From NCBI GenBank assembly GCA_902780365.1, contig CACZFE010000030.1, positions 1 through 27,457 on the forward strand: DNA of 27,457 nt, written 5' to 3'. Numbering within the stretch: the first letter of the stretch is position 1; every line of letters begins with the position of its first letter. Shown here piece by piece: positions 7,261-16,478 of the stretch. The notes beneath the pieces were generated by a model. The model did not search any database. It was not told where the DNA came from and worked only from the letters and a program-made list of their open reading frames with translations. This DNA is from an uncultured Spirochaetales bacterium (GTDB lineage: Bacteria; UBP6; UBA1177). A program made the position numbers and the translations under genes.

Positions 7261-9441
7261 TTGAAAACGGTCAGATTGTCTGTTGCGATAATTCTTTTTC
7301 TGATTTTTTTTGTCTGGGCTTTTGCCGGCAAATTCGGAGCTCTTTTTCTCTTTCATCTCCCGACAATGTTTGTGCTTTTTCTTGTTGCATCTGCGGTTTT
7401 CGCCTTTGTTCCGGCTGAAAAAATCAAGACTGCGCTAAGGAGGGGCGAACCTTACCGGCTTTATCTTTTTCCGGCTGTTTCCTTTCTGTTTTCGCTTGCG
7501 GTTTCCTTCTTTATTTTCCGAGGTCTTCCCCATGTTCCGGACGAAATAAACTACAAATATCTGGCTGAGGCGATTCTTGACGGCAAAATTACGACGCCTC
7601 TTCATCCTTACTATGAGTTTTTTCATATTTTGTATATAAACCCTGCGATTTCAGGGACTTATTCTATCTACCAAATTGGTTTCTCAGTTTTTTTAGCACC
7701 GTTTGTTTTCTTTGGTGTGCCGTTTCTATGCAATCCGCTGCTTAATGCCGTTTCGGTATTTTTTATCGGAAAGATAGCTGATGAGTTTTACGGAAAAACT
7801 GTCGCTTTCATAACTATGGCGCTTGCATCGCTCTCTCTTTATACCGCTCTTATGGGCGGAACTTTGATGGCTCATTCTTTCTGTGCAGTCTGCACTCTCG
7901 GAGCTTTTTACATGGCAATGCTTTCTGTAAAAAACAGCGGACGGAAAAGGTATGTTTTTACTGCTTTTTCGGCTCTTTTTATCTCGTTTCTGATGTTTAT
8001 CCGTCCGCAGAACGCTCTTTTCGTGCTGATGTTCGTTCTTTTTTATCTATTTGTTTTTATTGATAAAAAAAAGTTTTTTAAAATTGTTCCGGTTATGGGC
8101 GGAGTGATTTCCCTGTTTTTACTTCTTCTGCTCTATTCGAACTATGCGATAAGCGGAAAGATCACCGAGTTCAAGTATGCCGGATACTGGAATATCCAGG
8201 AACCGGAGGACAACTGCATGGGGCTCGGCCTCGGAAAAGGCTGCAAATTCGGAACTCCCTACGAAATGCCGGAAGACGGTCTGAGTGTTCCGCTCGCTTT
8301 CAAAATCACGGCTGAAAGGCTTTATTATTTTGTTTCGGATTTCATTTTCAATCCGTTTATGCTGCTTTTTCTGCTACTTTCGTTCCTGCTTGCCAATGAT
8401 AAACTTGAATTTAAGAAAAATTTAATATTTCTGATAGGTTATCTTGTCTTTCTTGCAGTTTATTTTTTCTATTACTACATAGATTACGGGTATGGCGCGA
8501 GATACTACTACGAATGTTCTTTCTTTCTTTTTCCGCTGATCGCTAAAGGGATTCTGGCTACAGTCAGAAAATCGAAAACAATATTCGTGACACCGTTTTT
8601 CAAAAACGGCGTTTTCGTTCCGGCATTTATTGCTGCTGCGCTGATTTTTCAGAGTTTCTGGATGCTGCCGGCGAAAAATTTCTACTATTCGAAAGGTTTC
8701 TGGATAGGGGACAAGCTTCTTGACGAGGTGCTGGCGGAAAAAAACATAGATGAAGGAGTCGTTTTTATTTCTCCTGACACCTTTTATGCTGACGGCGCGG
8801 TGCGTATGAATCTGCATAAAATCGATGAAAACAAACTGATTTTCGCTCATGCTCTGGATTATATGTCAAACCAGAATCTGATGGATTACTACAAAGGGAA
8901 AAAGTTTTACACAGCGTTGTTCAGTGCCGGCGCGGAGAAAAAGCCTGAAATTTTTGAAATACACCGTGATCCTTCGGTTTCATGGGTGACTGCCGAGGCC
9001 GAGTATAAGAATAACCCTGTCGACGGAGCTCCCGATTACTGCAATAAATTCCCGCAATATCCTGATTTTGTTAACAAATATTCTGGTTTTACGCTGCCTG
9101 AGGATATGATTTCCGGACGGGTTTTTTTCTTCTGCCGCTTTACGGAAAAATCGCAGTTCTATACTTTCGGGCAGAATTTTGAAAAAGAGGGAAATTATAA
9201 GGTCAGAATAACTTTCGCCGCGACTCCGGAAAGCGGAAAATTTTATTTTGAAACTGACAAATTCAGTAAAAAAATTGATTTTTATTCCCAAGACAGCCAT
9301 CTTGACAGCGTTGAATTCGATGCTTTTTTCAAAAAAGGGATGAATTTTATAAAGCTTTCACCCGATTTTAACGATAAACAGCAGTATTTTATAATTGACA
9401 AATTTGAATTTTTTCCTTCTGAAAAAGTTGAGGCTCTGTGA
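7261..9441 (+). CDS. GT-C-like polytopic membrane glycosyltransferase, paralog 1
   Basis: This 726-residue protein has many hydrophobic helices over residues 1-480 and a soluble C-terminal region of about 240 residues. After the third helix the loop 'GLPHVPDEINYKYL' places Asp94-Glu95 where GT-C enzymes of the PMT/ArnT type hold the catalytic acidic residues. Such enzymes move sugars from polyprenyl-phosphate donors to lipids or proteins on the periplasmic side. Other conserved-looking segments shared with the next gene are 'GGTLMAHSFC', 'RPQNALFV', 'MGLGLGKGC' and 'GARYYYECSFF'. The start is TTG at 7261 with a weak ribosome site. No better start precedes the first helix. The donor and acceptor are unknown. 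The stop overlaps the next start by one base. Confidence 0.72.
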   Translation: MKTVRLSVAIILFLIFFVWAFAGKFGALFLFHLPTMFVLFLVASAVFAFVPAEKIKTALRRGEPYRLYLFPAVSFLFSLAVSFFIFRGLPHVPDEINYKYLAEAILDGKITTPLHPYYEFFHILYINPAISGTYSIYQIGFSVFLAPFVFFGVPFLCNPLLNAVSVFFIGKIADEFYGKTVAFITMALASLSLYTALMGGTLMAHSFCAVCTLGAFYMAMLSVKNSGRKRYVFTAFSALFISFLMFIRPQNALFVLMFVLFYLFVFIDKKKFFKIVPVMGGVISLFLLLLLYSNYAISGKITEFKYAGYWNIQEPEDNCMGLGLGKGCKFGTPYEMPEDGLSVPLAFKITAERLYYFVSDFIFNPFMLLFLLLSFLLANDKLEFKKNLIFLIGYLVFLAVYFFYYYIDYGYGARYYYECSFFLFPLIAKGILATVRKSKTIFVTPFFKNGVFVPAFIAAALIFQSFWMLPAKNFYYSKGFWIGDKLLDEVLAEKNIDEGVVFISPDTFYADGAVRMNLHKIDENKLIFAHALDYMSNQNLMDYYKGKKFYTALFSAGAEKKPEIFEIHRDPSVSWVTAEAEYKNNPVDGAPDYCNKFPQYPDFVNKYSGFTLPEDMISGRVFFFCRFTEKSQFYTFGQNFEKEGNYKVRITFAATPESGKFYFETDKFSKKIDFYSQDSHLDSVEFDAFFKKGMNFIKLSPDFNDKQQYFIIDKFEFFPSEKVEAL

Positions 9442-11480
9442 TGAATGTGATTTTTAAGTCGTTGATTTCAGTAGTTGTTTTTCTGATATTTTTCTTTTGG
9501 GCGACATTCGGAGACATTATGCTGCCGCTTAGTCTCTCATTTCCTGTATTCCATATTCTTATACTTTGTTTTCTGATGCTTTTCTATGCTCTTTCCGTCA
9601 AATACGGTCTTCCTGAGATAAATCTGGATTTCGGCAGATCGCCGTTTTTCATTCTTCCGGCTGCCGCATTCGTTCTTTCTCTTGTTGTAGCGTTCCTGTT
9701 TTTTCAGGGAATTCCGCATGTTCAGGACAGCATAAATTACCTTGTTATGGCGCAGAATTTTGCTGTAGGGAGGCTTCACAGCAAAATGCCTGAGCACTAC
9801 GAATTTTTTCAGTATGCCTACATGATTCCTGACGGAGAAAAGCTCTATTCGCTCTTTCTGCCGGGATTTTCGTTTTTTCTGGTTCCTTTCGTTATTTTGG
9901 GGATTCCTGTACTTGCCAACCCGCTTCTCACTGCGCTGAATGTCTTTCTTTCAGGAAAGATAGCAGAAAAGCTTTTTGATAGGAAAATCGCAGTGATTTC
10001 AATGTTCTTTATGCTTTTTTCGACCTTCTTCATTGTGATGGGCGGAACATGGATGGCACATTCGTTCTGCATGACGCTTACGCTTTTCGCAGTTTTCGCA
10101 TATATTCATATGGTAGAACGCAAAACATTCAAATATCCGATTATATTGGGAATTTCTCTTGGTTGGCTTGCTTTGACACGCCCTCAGAACACCCTTTTTG
10201 TTGGGATTCCTTTGATTCTTCATTACTCTTTAGTTCTCGTGAAAAAGCGTGATCTCCATGCTTTTGCCGAAGCGCTGGACCAGGGGCTGATGTCGCTTAC
10301 TTTCTTCGCGCCGTTTCTCGTTTTTCTTCTTTACTACAACTCGATTTACACGGGAGACCCGCTGGTTTTCAAGCAGGACCTCTTTTTCAACTACAGTGAG
10401 CCGCGCAAATTCTGTCACAGATTCGGTTTAGGCAAAAACAAGGGCGATTTCAACAAGCTGGTTCTTTTATTTTCTCTCTTTTTCGTGAATTTGGCAGGCT
10501 ATTTCTTTTTTTACTATCACGGAAATGCTTTCGGACCGCGCTATTTTTATGAAACTTCATTCTTTCTCATTATGATTCTTGCTTATGCCTTCAGCCGTGT
10601 GACAGAAGGGGCGTTCAAAAGGCATAACTTGAATAAGGTTGCTAAAATATTGATATTTTCTCTGTTCTCTGCCGCTGTTTTATACCAGACGTTTTTTACG
10701 CTTCCTGCCTTGAAAGAGACTTACGACAAAGGTTTCTGGAATGTCAGCGCCGATCTCAAAAAAGCTCTTGATGCTAAAGGGATCAAAGAAGGAGTCGTTT
10801 TTGTGGCTCCTTTTACAATGTACGGATCGGGTTATGCGCTGATGGATCACGCTCATTTCGAAAAGAACAAGATCATTTATGTCCGCGATCTGGGCGAAAA
10901 GCAGAACCGGCGGATAATGTTTGAATATCCCGGGAAAAAATATTACTGGGCATTGTTCAAAAAGTTAGGCAACAATACCGAACCGCCTAAAATCACTGAG
11001 ATCTTTGCGCCGAAAGATACCGGAGAGATCCATGTCGATCTTGAGAACAAATCCTTTCCTCTGACAGGAAGTCCCGATTTCTGCCAGACATTTCCCGAGA
11101 TGTCGTATCTTGACGCGTATCTGGACATGGAACCCCCTTACCAATACCTTGTAAAATACCAGTTTTTGCTGTTTTGCAGATTCGTGGATACTGAACAATA
11201 TTACGATTTCAAGCAGAAAATAAACAAGGGCGGCGATTACGAGATAAGGGTCTACGGCCTGCAGGGAAAGGAGATGGGCGATTTCGACCTTCTTATTGAC
11301 GGCAAAAAAGCGGCGGAACTTGATTTCCATTTCGACGAGAAAAAGATGAACAGCATCTCGCTCTATACGCACCTCGACAAAGGAATGCACGATTTCAGGA
11401 TCGTTCCGCGCGAACTGGTCAGCAAACACAACTATTTCATGATAGATTATTTCGATTTCGTCCCGAAAAAACTGGATTGA
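9441..11480 (+). CDS. GT-C-like polytopic membrane glycosyltransferase, paralog 2 with internal shortening
   Basis: This 679-residue tandem paralog of the preceding gene starts at the ATG at 9441, which overlaps the upstream TGA. A GTG one codon earlier is an alternative. Shared segments include 'GIPHVQDSINYL' (Asp96-Ser97, so Glu is replaced by Ser), 'GGTWMAHSFC', 'RPQNTLFV', 'FGLGKNKG' and 'GPRYFYETSFF'. Between 'GLGK' and the helix 'YFFFYY' it has 21 residues where paralog 1 has 74, so a loop and about one membrane helix are missing. The soluble C-terminal region is retained. Enzyme class is inferred from the fold pattern. The acceptor is unknown. The missing helix may impair the protein or change its topology. 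Confidence 0.7.
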   Translation: MNVIFKSLISVVVFLIFFFWATFGDIMLPLSLSFPVFHILILCFLMLFYALSVKYGLPEINLDFGRSPFFILPAAAFVLSLVVAFLFFQGIPHVQDSINYLVMAQNFAVGRLHSKMPEHYEFFQYAYMIPDGEKLYSLFLPGFSFFLVPFVILGIPVLANPLLTALNVFLSGKIAEKLFDRKIAVISMFFMLFSTFFIVMGGTWMAHSFCMTLTLFAVFAYIHMVERKTFKYPIILGISLGWLALTRPQNTLFVGIPLILHYSLVLVKKRDLHAFAEALDQGLMSLTFFAPFLVFLLYYNSIYTGDPLVFKQDLFFNYSEPRKFCHRFGLGKNKGDFNKLVLLFSLFFVNLAGYFFFYYHGNAFGPRYFYETSFFLIMILAYAFSRVTEGAFKRHNLNKVAKILIFSLFSAAVLYQTFFTLPALKETYDKGFWNVSADLKKALDAKGIKEGVVFVAPFTMYGSGYALMDHAHFEKNKIIYVRDLGEKQNRRIMFEYPGKKYYWALFKKLGNNTEPPKITEIFAPKDTGEIHVDLENKSFPLTGSPDFCQTFPEMSYLDAYLDMEPPYQYLVKYQFLLFCRFVDTEQYYDFKQKINKGGDYEIRVYGLQGKEMGDFDLLIDGKKAAELDFHFDEKKMNSISLYTHLDKGMHDFRIVPRELVSKHNYFMIDYFDFVPKKLD

Positions 11481-11518
11481 TTCCAAAGACAAAAACCATT
11501 TGAATATATCAAGGTTTA

Positions 11519-11547
11519 TTGGACTTTAAATTATATTGAATTATATT
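11519..11547 (+). promoter_or_regulatory. Possible promoter for the pilZ-nadB genes
   Basis: In the 105-base AT-rich gap after the second glycosyltransferase gene, TTGGAC (11519-11524) and TATATT (11542-11547) are 17 bases apart. The -10 box matches consensus in five of six positions and the -35 box in only three. Confidence 0.35.
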
Positions 11548-11585
11548 CCGTTGTTTGCTTTTGTAGTTTTTTTAAGGAGAGGAAA

Positions 11586-12014
11586 ATGGAAGACAGGAGA
11601 CAAAACAAAGACCGTAGAGACGACCTGCAGTTCAAACTTCCGAACGATCCGAGGGGCAAAAAGGACAGAAGACAGCATGAAAGGCGCACGAAAGAGCGTA
11701 TCCCTGTCAAAATGTGGGTGAGAAATATAGAAGGTGATGCGGACTACTTCCAGCAGACGGCGAATCTGAGCACGAACGGCATGTATATCCTTTCTCCGAA
11801 TCCGTACGAGACAGGAACGATAATTGATATCGAATTTCAGGTCCCCGGCACTGATTACATTATCAAATGCGGTGCTGAAGTGCTGAAATGCAGCGAGGAA
11901 GACCAGGTCTTCGGCCTCAGCGCCAAATTTGTCAACATGTCGGAAACCGACACAAAAATCATAACTAAAGCTATGGACGAACTTATAAGTGAATCCTGGT
12001 ATATAAGCGATTAA
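11586..12014 (+). CDS. PilZ-domain protein, probable cyclic-di-GMP receptor
   Basis: This 142-residue cytoplasmic protein carries both parts of the PilZ signature. The RxxxR stretch is at Arg34-Arg38 ('RRTKER') and the N/DxSxxG stretch is 'NLSTNG' at residues 60-65. Both contact cyclic-di-GMP in known PilZ domains. The first 38 residues are a highly basic run with repeated DRR units ('DRRQNKDRRDD'-like), possibly a disordered arm. AAGGAGAGGAAA directly precedes the ATG. It sits eight bases upstream of nadB, an unusual partner. The signalling output is unknown. Confidence 0.85.
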   Translation: MEDRRQNKDRRDDLQFKLPNDPRGKKDRRQHERRTKERIPVKMWVRNIEGDADYFQQTANLSTNGMYILSPNPYETGTIIDIEFQVPGTDYIIKCGAEVLKCSEEDQVFGLSAKFVNMSETDTKIITKAMDELISESWYISD

Positions 12015-12022
12015 GGTGAAAA

Positions 12023-13621
12023 ATGGAAAGGATTTATGCGGATGTTCTTATTATCGGAAGCGGTCTTTCGGGGCTTTCGACCGCTCTGAGTCTTGCCGAA
12101 AAAGGGCTTAAAACGGTGGTCGTCACGAAAGAGGCGATCGATGTTTCGAACAGTGCGAACGCTCAGGGCGGGATCGCGACTGTAACTGATTTCAATGTCG
12201 ATTCGTTTGAAAAGCACATAAAGGATACGATTACTGCCGGAGCTGGTCTCAACAACGAGAAAGCAGTCCGCTTTTTTGTTGAGAACGGCCCTGATGCAAT
12301 CAAATATTTCGAAAAGTTAGGCTGCCACTTCACTGAAAACGAAGAAGGAAAGCTTGATCTCGGCAGGGAAGGCGGACACTCGGAGCGCAGAGTCGTCCAC
12401 GCCGGCGACATTACAGGTTTTGAACTCATAAAAGTCGTCAAAAAGGCGGTCCTTCTCCACTCGAACATCACGGTTCTTGAAAACCACACGGCGATTGACG
12501 TAATCACCGAATCAAAGTTCATGAGCAGTGAGAGCAACAAGATAATCGGCGCATATGTTCTCGGCAAAAACGGTGAGATCCTCACGATCACGGCGAAAAC
12601 CGTGCTTCTTGCGACAGGCGGATGCGGAAGGGTATATCTTTACACGTCGAATCCTGACGTTACGACAGGAGACGGTGTCGCTATAGGTTTCAGAGCAGGC
12701 GTTCCCGTTGTAAATATGGAGATGATACAGTTCCATCCGACAATCCTCTATCACGAAAAAATAAAATCTATGCTTATTTCCGAGGCTCTGCGCGGCGAAG
12801 GCGGCGTTCTCATCAACAAAAAGGGCGAGACTTTCATGGAAAAATACCATCCGCTCAAATCGCTTGCCCCGCGTGACATCGTTGCCCGCGCCATCGACCA
12901 CGAGATGAAGATGAGCGGTGACGACTGCGTTTTCCTTGATATGACAAAACTCGACGGACACTTTTTGCAGCAGAGGTTCCCGAATATTTTCAGGATATGC
13001 ATGGATGCCGGAATCGATATGCGGACAATGCCGATCCCGGTCGTTCCCGCAGCGCACTATTCATGCGGCGGCCTGCAGAGCGAACCGACTGGAAAAACTT
13101 CGGTCCCCGGTCTTTTTGTCAGCGGAGAAGTCGCTCATACCGGGCTTCACGGCGCAAACAGACTTGCATCGAACTCGCTTCTCGAAGCGGCTGTTATGGG
13201 AAAATATGTTGCAAAGGAAATCGTTTCGTATCTTGAGGACTACACCGGCGAATGTCCCGAACCGCCTGAATGGAACCCCGGAGACGCGGAAGACGAAGAC
13301 GAGAAAATCATTATCAAACAGAACTGGGACGAGGTCCGCCGCATAATGTGGAACTATGTCGGCATCGTCCGCAGCAACAAACGTCTCGAGCGCGCTCTGG
13401 CCAGACTTGAACTTATGAAGCATGAAATCAACGAATACTACTGGAATTTCAAGGTGTCTAGAGACCTTCTCGAACTCAGAAACCTTACTCTTGTTGCGGA
13501 ACTTATCATAAAAAGTGCGATGAAGCGCAAGGAAAGCCGCGGACTTCACTTCAACATCGATTATCCGTTCACTCTTCCTGAAGCAAAAGACACATTGCTT
13601 TCTCCGGCTGAAATTTTTTAG
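12023..13621 (+). CDS. nadB: L-aspartate oxidase
   Basis: This 532-residue flavoenzyme oxidises L-aspartate to iminoaspartate, the first step of de novo NAD synthesis. The FAD-binding 'IIGSGLSGLSTAL' begins at residue 10. 'NAQGGIA', 'HSERRVVHAGDITGFE', 'LAPRDIVARAID' (catalytic Arg region), 'PAAHYSCGG' and 'TGLHGANRLASNSLLEA' follow in the order typical of NadB and of fumarate reductase flavoproteins. The absence of fumarate reductase partner genes and the length favour NadB. AAGGTG lies before the ATG. nadC is found in a separate minus-strand operon at 20325-21170. nadA is not in the window. Confidence 0.93.
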   Translation: MERIYADVLIIGSGLSGLSTALSLAEKGLKTVVVTKEAIDVSNSANAQGGIATVTDFNVDSFEKHIKDTITAGAGLNNEKAVRFFVENGPDAIKYFEKLGCHFTENEEGKLDLGREGGHSERRVVHAGDITGFELIKVVKKAVLLHSNITVLENHTAIDVITESKFMSSESNKIIGAYVLGKNGEILTITAKTVLLATGGCGRVYLYTSNPDVTTGDGVAIGFRAGVPVVNMEMIQFHPTILYHEKIKSMLISEALRGEGGVLINKKGETFMEKYHPLKSLAPRDIVARAIDHEMKMSGDDCVFLDMTKLDGHFLQQRFPNIFRICMDAGIDMRTMPIPVVPAAHYSCGGLQSEPTGKTSVPGLFVSGEVAHTGLHGANRLASNSLLEAAVMGKYVAKEIVSYLEDYTGECPEPPEWNPGDAEDEDEKIIIKQNWDEVRRIMWNYVGIVRSNKRLERALARLELMKHEINEYYWNFKVSRDLLELRNLTLVAELIIKSAMKRKESRGLHFNIDYPFTLPEAKDTLLSPAEIF

Positions 13622-13643
13622 CATAATTTTAAGGAGCCTTGTC

Positions 13644-15512
13644 ATGAGAAGATTTTTTATTCTCTGTGCAGTTTTTTCGGCACTCTTTTTTGCAGTGAGC
13701 TGCGGAAGTTCCTCGAAAAATGAGGATAAACAGCCGGATTCCGACGAAACTTCTGAAGATCAGGATGCCGGAGAAACAGAAGAAAACGATGAAGATGAAG
13801 AAAATGAGGAAAACAAAACTGACGAAGACGATCCTGTGGATGACAGCGACAGCGATAAAGAAGAGCAGAAGGCAGTCACCGAAGAGGAAAAACTTGAAAG
13901 CATCAGAAATCTTGCGGAAGAGTACCTCAATTTTGCGCACGGCACAGGTGTTGTTGTCGGTTACGGTTACGACAAACTTACTTCTTTCGCTTTGGGTGTG
14001 CGCAACAGTGTGACGAAAGAGGAACTTCAGCCTGACGACCTTTTTGAAGTCGGCAGCATAACCAAAAACTTTACGGCTGTAACGATGCTGCTCTTGCAGG
14101 AAGAAGGCAAAGTCGATCTCGACCAGACGATAGACATGTGGTTCCCCGATTTCGAGAAGGGCGACCAGATTACTGTCAGAATGCTTCTCAACCACACATC
14201 AGGCATTCAGGAAATGACGGAAGTTCTCGATCCTGAAGATATCGTGGAAAATGTCAACGGACGTTTCAACTTCGAGCCCGGAACTTCATGGGCTTACATC
14301 AATGCAAATTATGTTCTTGCCGGTCTCATTATGAGCAAAGCGGCCGGTAAGCCTGCGCATGAAGTCATCCGTGAAAAAATAATTGAACCGCTCGGACTGA
14401 CAAATACTTATATGGGAGGTTTTGAGGAAGATCGTCCTGAAGCAGCGAAAGCTGACGGACACGCCTATGATGCTCACGGAAATCTTGTTCCTTACAAATA
14501 TCCGCACAAAGCTTGGACTGCAGGAGCTCTTATTTCCAATGCCGAAGACCTTTTCAAATACGGTCACGCACTTTTTAACGGCGAGATCCTTTCCGAAGAC
14601 AGCATGGATCAGATGCTTGATATCGTAGAACTTTTGGGAGAGCCGATCTATGGTCTCGGAACGCAATACGGCATAGGCTCTCACAGTGAATTTTACGGTC
14701 ATGCTGGAGATGTTTATTCAGTGCATTCAATGCTTTATTACTATCCCGAAACCGGTGAGATCCACATAATTCTCAACAATTTCAATGAAAGTAAGGATAT
14801 GTATATTCTCAACGACGAGATGGAATTTGTTCTTATGGATGACAGAGCCGTGAAGAAGAAATCGGATTTCCCTGACTGGAGTAAAATAATCGATAAAGAT
14901 GAGAGCACCCAGGTTTTTGCGCTTTATTCGATAATGGTGGACTATCCGGTCTATAACCTTGATTACGGCATCGGCTACTTTGCGTATCCGGAAGATATTT
15001 ACAACAATTACTATTGCGAGCAGTTTATGTTCAGATATCCGAGCAATCAGGGAACGATCGTCAAAATAGCGCAGGAATGCATTGAACCTAAGGAATACTA
15101 TACCGGGCCTTTCAAAGTCCAGCGTACTGATATAGACATGAATCTTTACGATTTTGAAAAAGTTGTAAGTTCAGGCGAACCGACGCAGGCCTTTGTCGTT
15201 ACGAAATATGATTATTTCTATGATCTTCAGAACGAATTCGTCTACAAATACTGCTACTATCTTGAAGACAAGGATCCCGACAAATATATGGTGATTTCAA
15301 AGGACACGAATCCTTCAGTAACAGAATTCTATCACCTCTGGGGCAAAGCTAAAATGGCTGAGAGCGTAAATCTTACCGGATGTCACTGCTACAACAAAAG
15401 CGGTATCGAGCGTGTATGCACCGAAGATGACGAATATCCACCGAAAGAAGAAACCGAAGAACCGGAAGAACCGGAAGAATCCGGCGACGATGATGAAATC
15501 CCGGGTGAATAA
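13644..15512 (+). CDS. Beta-lactamase-like serine hydrolase lipoprotein with acidic stalk and extra C-terminal region
   Basis: This 622-residue lipoprotein has a signal peptide ending at Cys20 and an Asp/Glu-rich stalk (about 24-85). A class C beta-lactamase/DD-peptidase fold follows (about 90-400) with Ser138-x-x-Lys141 ('SITK'), Tyr218-x-Asn220 and His353-Ala-Gly355 standing for the KTG motif. Proteins with this set act as esterases, peptidases or beta-lactamases. The substrate cannot be inferred. Residues about 410-590 form a region rich in Tyr and Cys that I do not recognise, ending in an acidic tail with repeated EEPEEPEE units. AAGGAG precedes the ATG, 22 bases after nadB. It is probably attached to the outer membrane with the catalytic domain held off by the stalk. 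Confidence 0.82.
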   Translation: MRRFFILCAVFSALFFAVSCGSSSKNEDKQPDSDETSEDQDAGETEENDEDEENEENKTDEDDPVDDSDSDKEEQKAVTEEEKLESIRNLAEEYLNFAHGTGVVVGYGYDKLTSFALGVRNSVTKEELQPDDLFEVGSITKNFTAVTMLLLQEEGKVDLDQTIDMWFPDFEKGDQITVRMLLNHTSGIQEMTEVLDPEDIVENVNGRFNFEPGTSWAYINANYVLAGLIMSKAAGKPAHEVIREKIIEPLGLTNTYMGGFEEDRPEAAKADGHAYDAHGNLVPYKYPHKAWTAGALISNAEDLFKYGHALFNGEILSEDSMDQMLDIVELLGEPIYGLGTQYGIGSHSEFYGHAGDVYSVHSMLYYYPETGEIHIILNNFNESKDMYILNDEMEFVLMDDRAVKKKSDFPDWSKIIDKDESTQVFALYSIMVDYPVYNLDYGIGYFAYPEDIYNNYYCEQFMFRYPSNQGTIVKIAQECIEPKEYYTGPFKVQRTDIDMNLYDFEKVVSSGEPTQAFVVTKYDYFYDLQNEFVYKYCYYLEDKDPDKYMVISKDTNPSVTEFYHLWGKAKMAESVNLTGCHCYNKSGIERVCTEDDEYPPKEETEEPEEPEESGDDDEIPGE

Positions 15513-15539
15513 GTGTGCCATGTCGTAACGATTCGCGCC

Positions 15540-15568
15540 GTCGATATATCGAAATGTCGGAATATCGA
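15540..15568 (+). repeat. Dispersed palindromic repeat, copy A
   Basis: This 29-base element contains the perfect palindrome TCGATATATCGA. It matches the reverse complement of 25046-25074 at 28 of 29 positions. GCGCCG just upstream and CGGCGC (about 15585-15590) flank it as an inverted clamp. It lies in the 89-base gap between the convergent serine hydrolase and thioredoxin genes. It could be a REP-like element, a bidirectional terminator or a protein site. Confidence 0.8.
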
Positions 15569-15601
15569 TATTTCGCCACGATTCCGGCGCAATTAAAAAA
15601 A

Positions 15602-15925
15602 TTACAGATTTCTTTTGACTAAATCTTCGAGTTCTTCTTTCGGAACAAGACCGACTGAAGTTTCAACTTCTTCGCCGTTTTTGAAAACTTTGATGCACGG
15701 GATTCCGCGGATTTTGTACTTGAACGAAAGTTCCATGTTTTCGTCGGTATCGACCTTTACGAATTTGACATTTGCATTGTCTGCATAGTCGTTCGAAAGC
15801 TCTTCGAAAATCGGTCCGAGCATTTTGCACGGTCCGCACCACTGAGCCCAGAAATCAACGATTGCGACACCTTTGAAATCGATGACTTCAGCCTGAAAAG
15901 TTTCTTCGTTTGCGTGGATAAGCAT
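15602..15925 (-). CDS. trxA: Thioredoxin
   Basis: This 107-residue thioredoxin has the redox motif WCGPC (Cys30, Cys33) and the expected fold elements: 'AIVDFWAQWCGPCKM', 'VKVDTDEN' and the cis-proline loop at Pro76. It reduces protein disulfides in the cytoplasm. Unusually, the residue after cis-Pro is Cys77 ('GIPC'), where Thr is typical. It is the last gene of a three-gene minus-strand operon, starting eight bases after the upstream stop. Confidence 0.93.
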   Translation of the reverse strand: MLIHANEETFQAEVIDFKGVAIVDFWAQWCGPCKMLGPIFEELSNDYADNANVKFVKVDTDENMELSFKYKIRGIPCIKVFKNGEEVETSVGLVPKEELEDLVKRNL

Positions 15926-15933
15926 TGTTCCTC

Positions 15934-16467
15934 CTAATTGAAAACTATTTTCTTAACGCCGTTTTTGCTGAGTGAAAGGACTTCCCTTTCGAGGTCGGGG
16001 TAATCTTTTTTGCTCTCGTTTCCTTCGTTGCTGACCTGAATTTTGTAGAAAAATGCTGCAACCGGAGTTTTTTCACCCTCGATGTGGAAGAAGAAAACTT
16101 TGTCATCTTCGATTTCGATAGCTTCCTTGCTTTCCCCTTTGACTTTCGGAACGATCTGGTAGAGCGACTTCATCGAACAGAATTTTCTCACAGGAACGAA
16201 TCTGCCGTCCTCAAAACAGGAAACGTCGTCGCTGCTTTTGAAGTTGATTTCCTTGATGTCGGCGAATTTAAGCATAAGTTCGTTGACACCCTGCGCCGCC
16301 ATGATGGTTGTCGTTTCGGAAAGCGACTTGCTGTTGAGCGGAGCTGACTCGATTTTTACGATTTTTCCTGAAATTGTCTTGCCGGTTTTGAGTGTTATCG
16401 TTGCATTCTGTGCGAAAACAAGCGATGAAACAAGCAAAACGGTCAGAAACAAAAAGATTTTTTTCAT
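15934..16467 (-). CDS. Small exported protein of unknown function
   Basis: This 177-residue protein has a clear signal peptide (MKKIFLFLTVLLVSSLVFAQ), probably cut near Ala-Gln by signal peptidase I. The mature start 'ATITLKTGKTISGKIVKIE' looks like a small SH3- or Sm-like beta strand pair. The rest is mixed, with two cysteines (in 'VSCFEDG' and 'KFCSMK') that could form a disulfide. The ATG at 16467 was chosen over an in-frame one at 16479 because GGAGGG lies between them. It sits 11 bases after the RelA/SpoT-like gene and eight before thioredoxin. The family is not recognised. Confidence 0.75.
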   Translation of the reverse strand: MKKIFLFLTVLLVSSLVFAQNATITLKTGKTISGKIVKIESAPLNSKSLSETTTIMAAQGVNELMLKFADIKEINFKSSDDVSCFEDGRFVPVRKFCSMKSLYQIVPKVKGESKEAIEIEDDKVFFFHIEGEKTPVAAFFYKIQVSNEGNESKKDYPDLEREVLSLSKNGVKKIVFN

Positions 16468-16478
16468 AATACCCTCCA

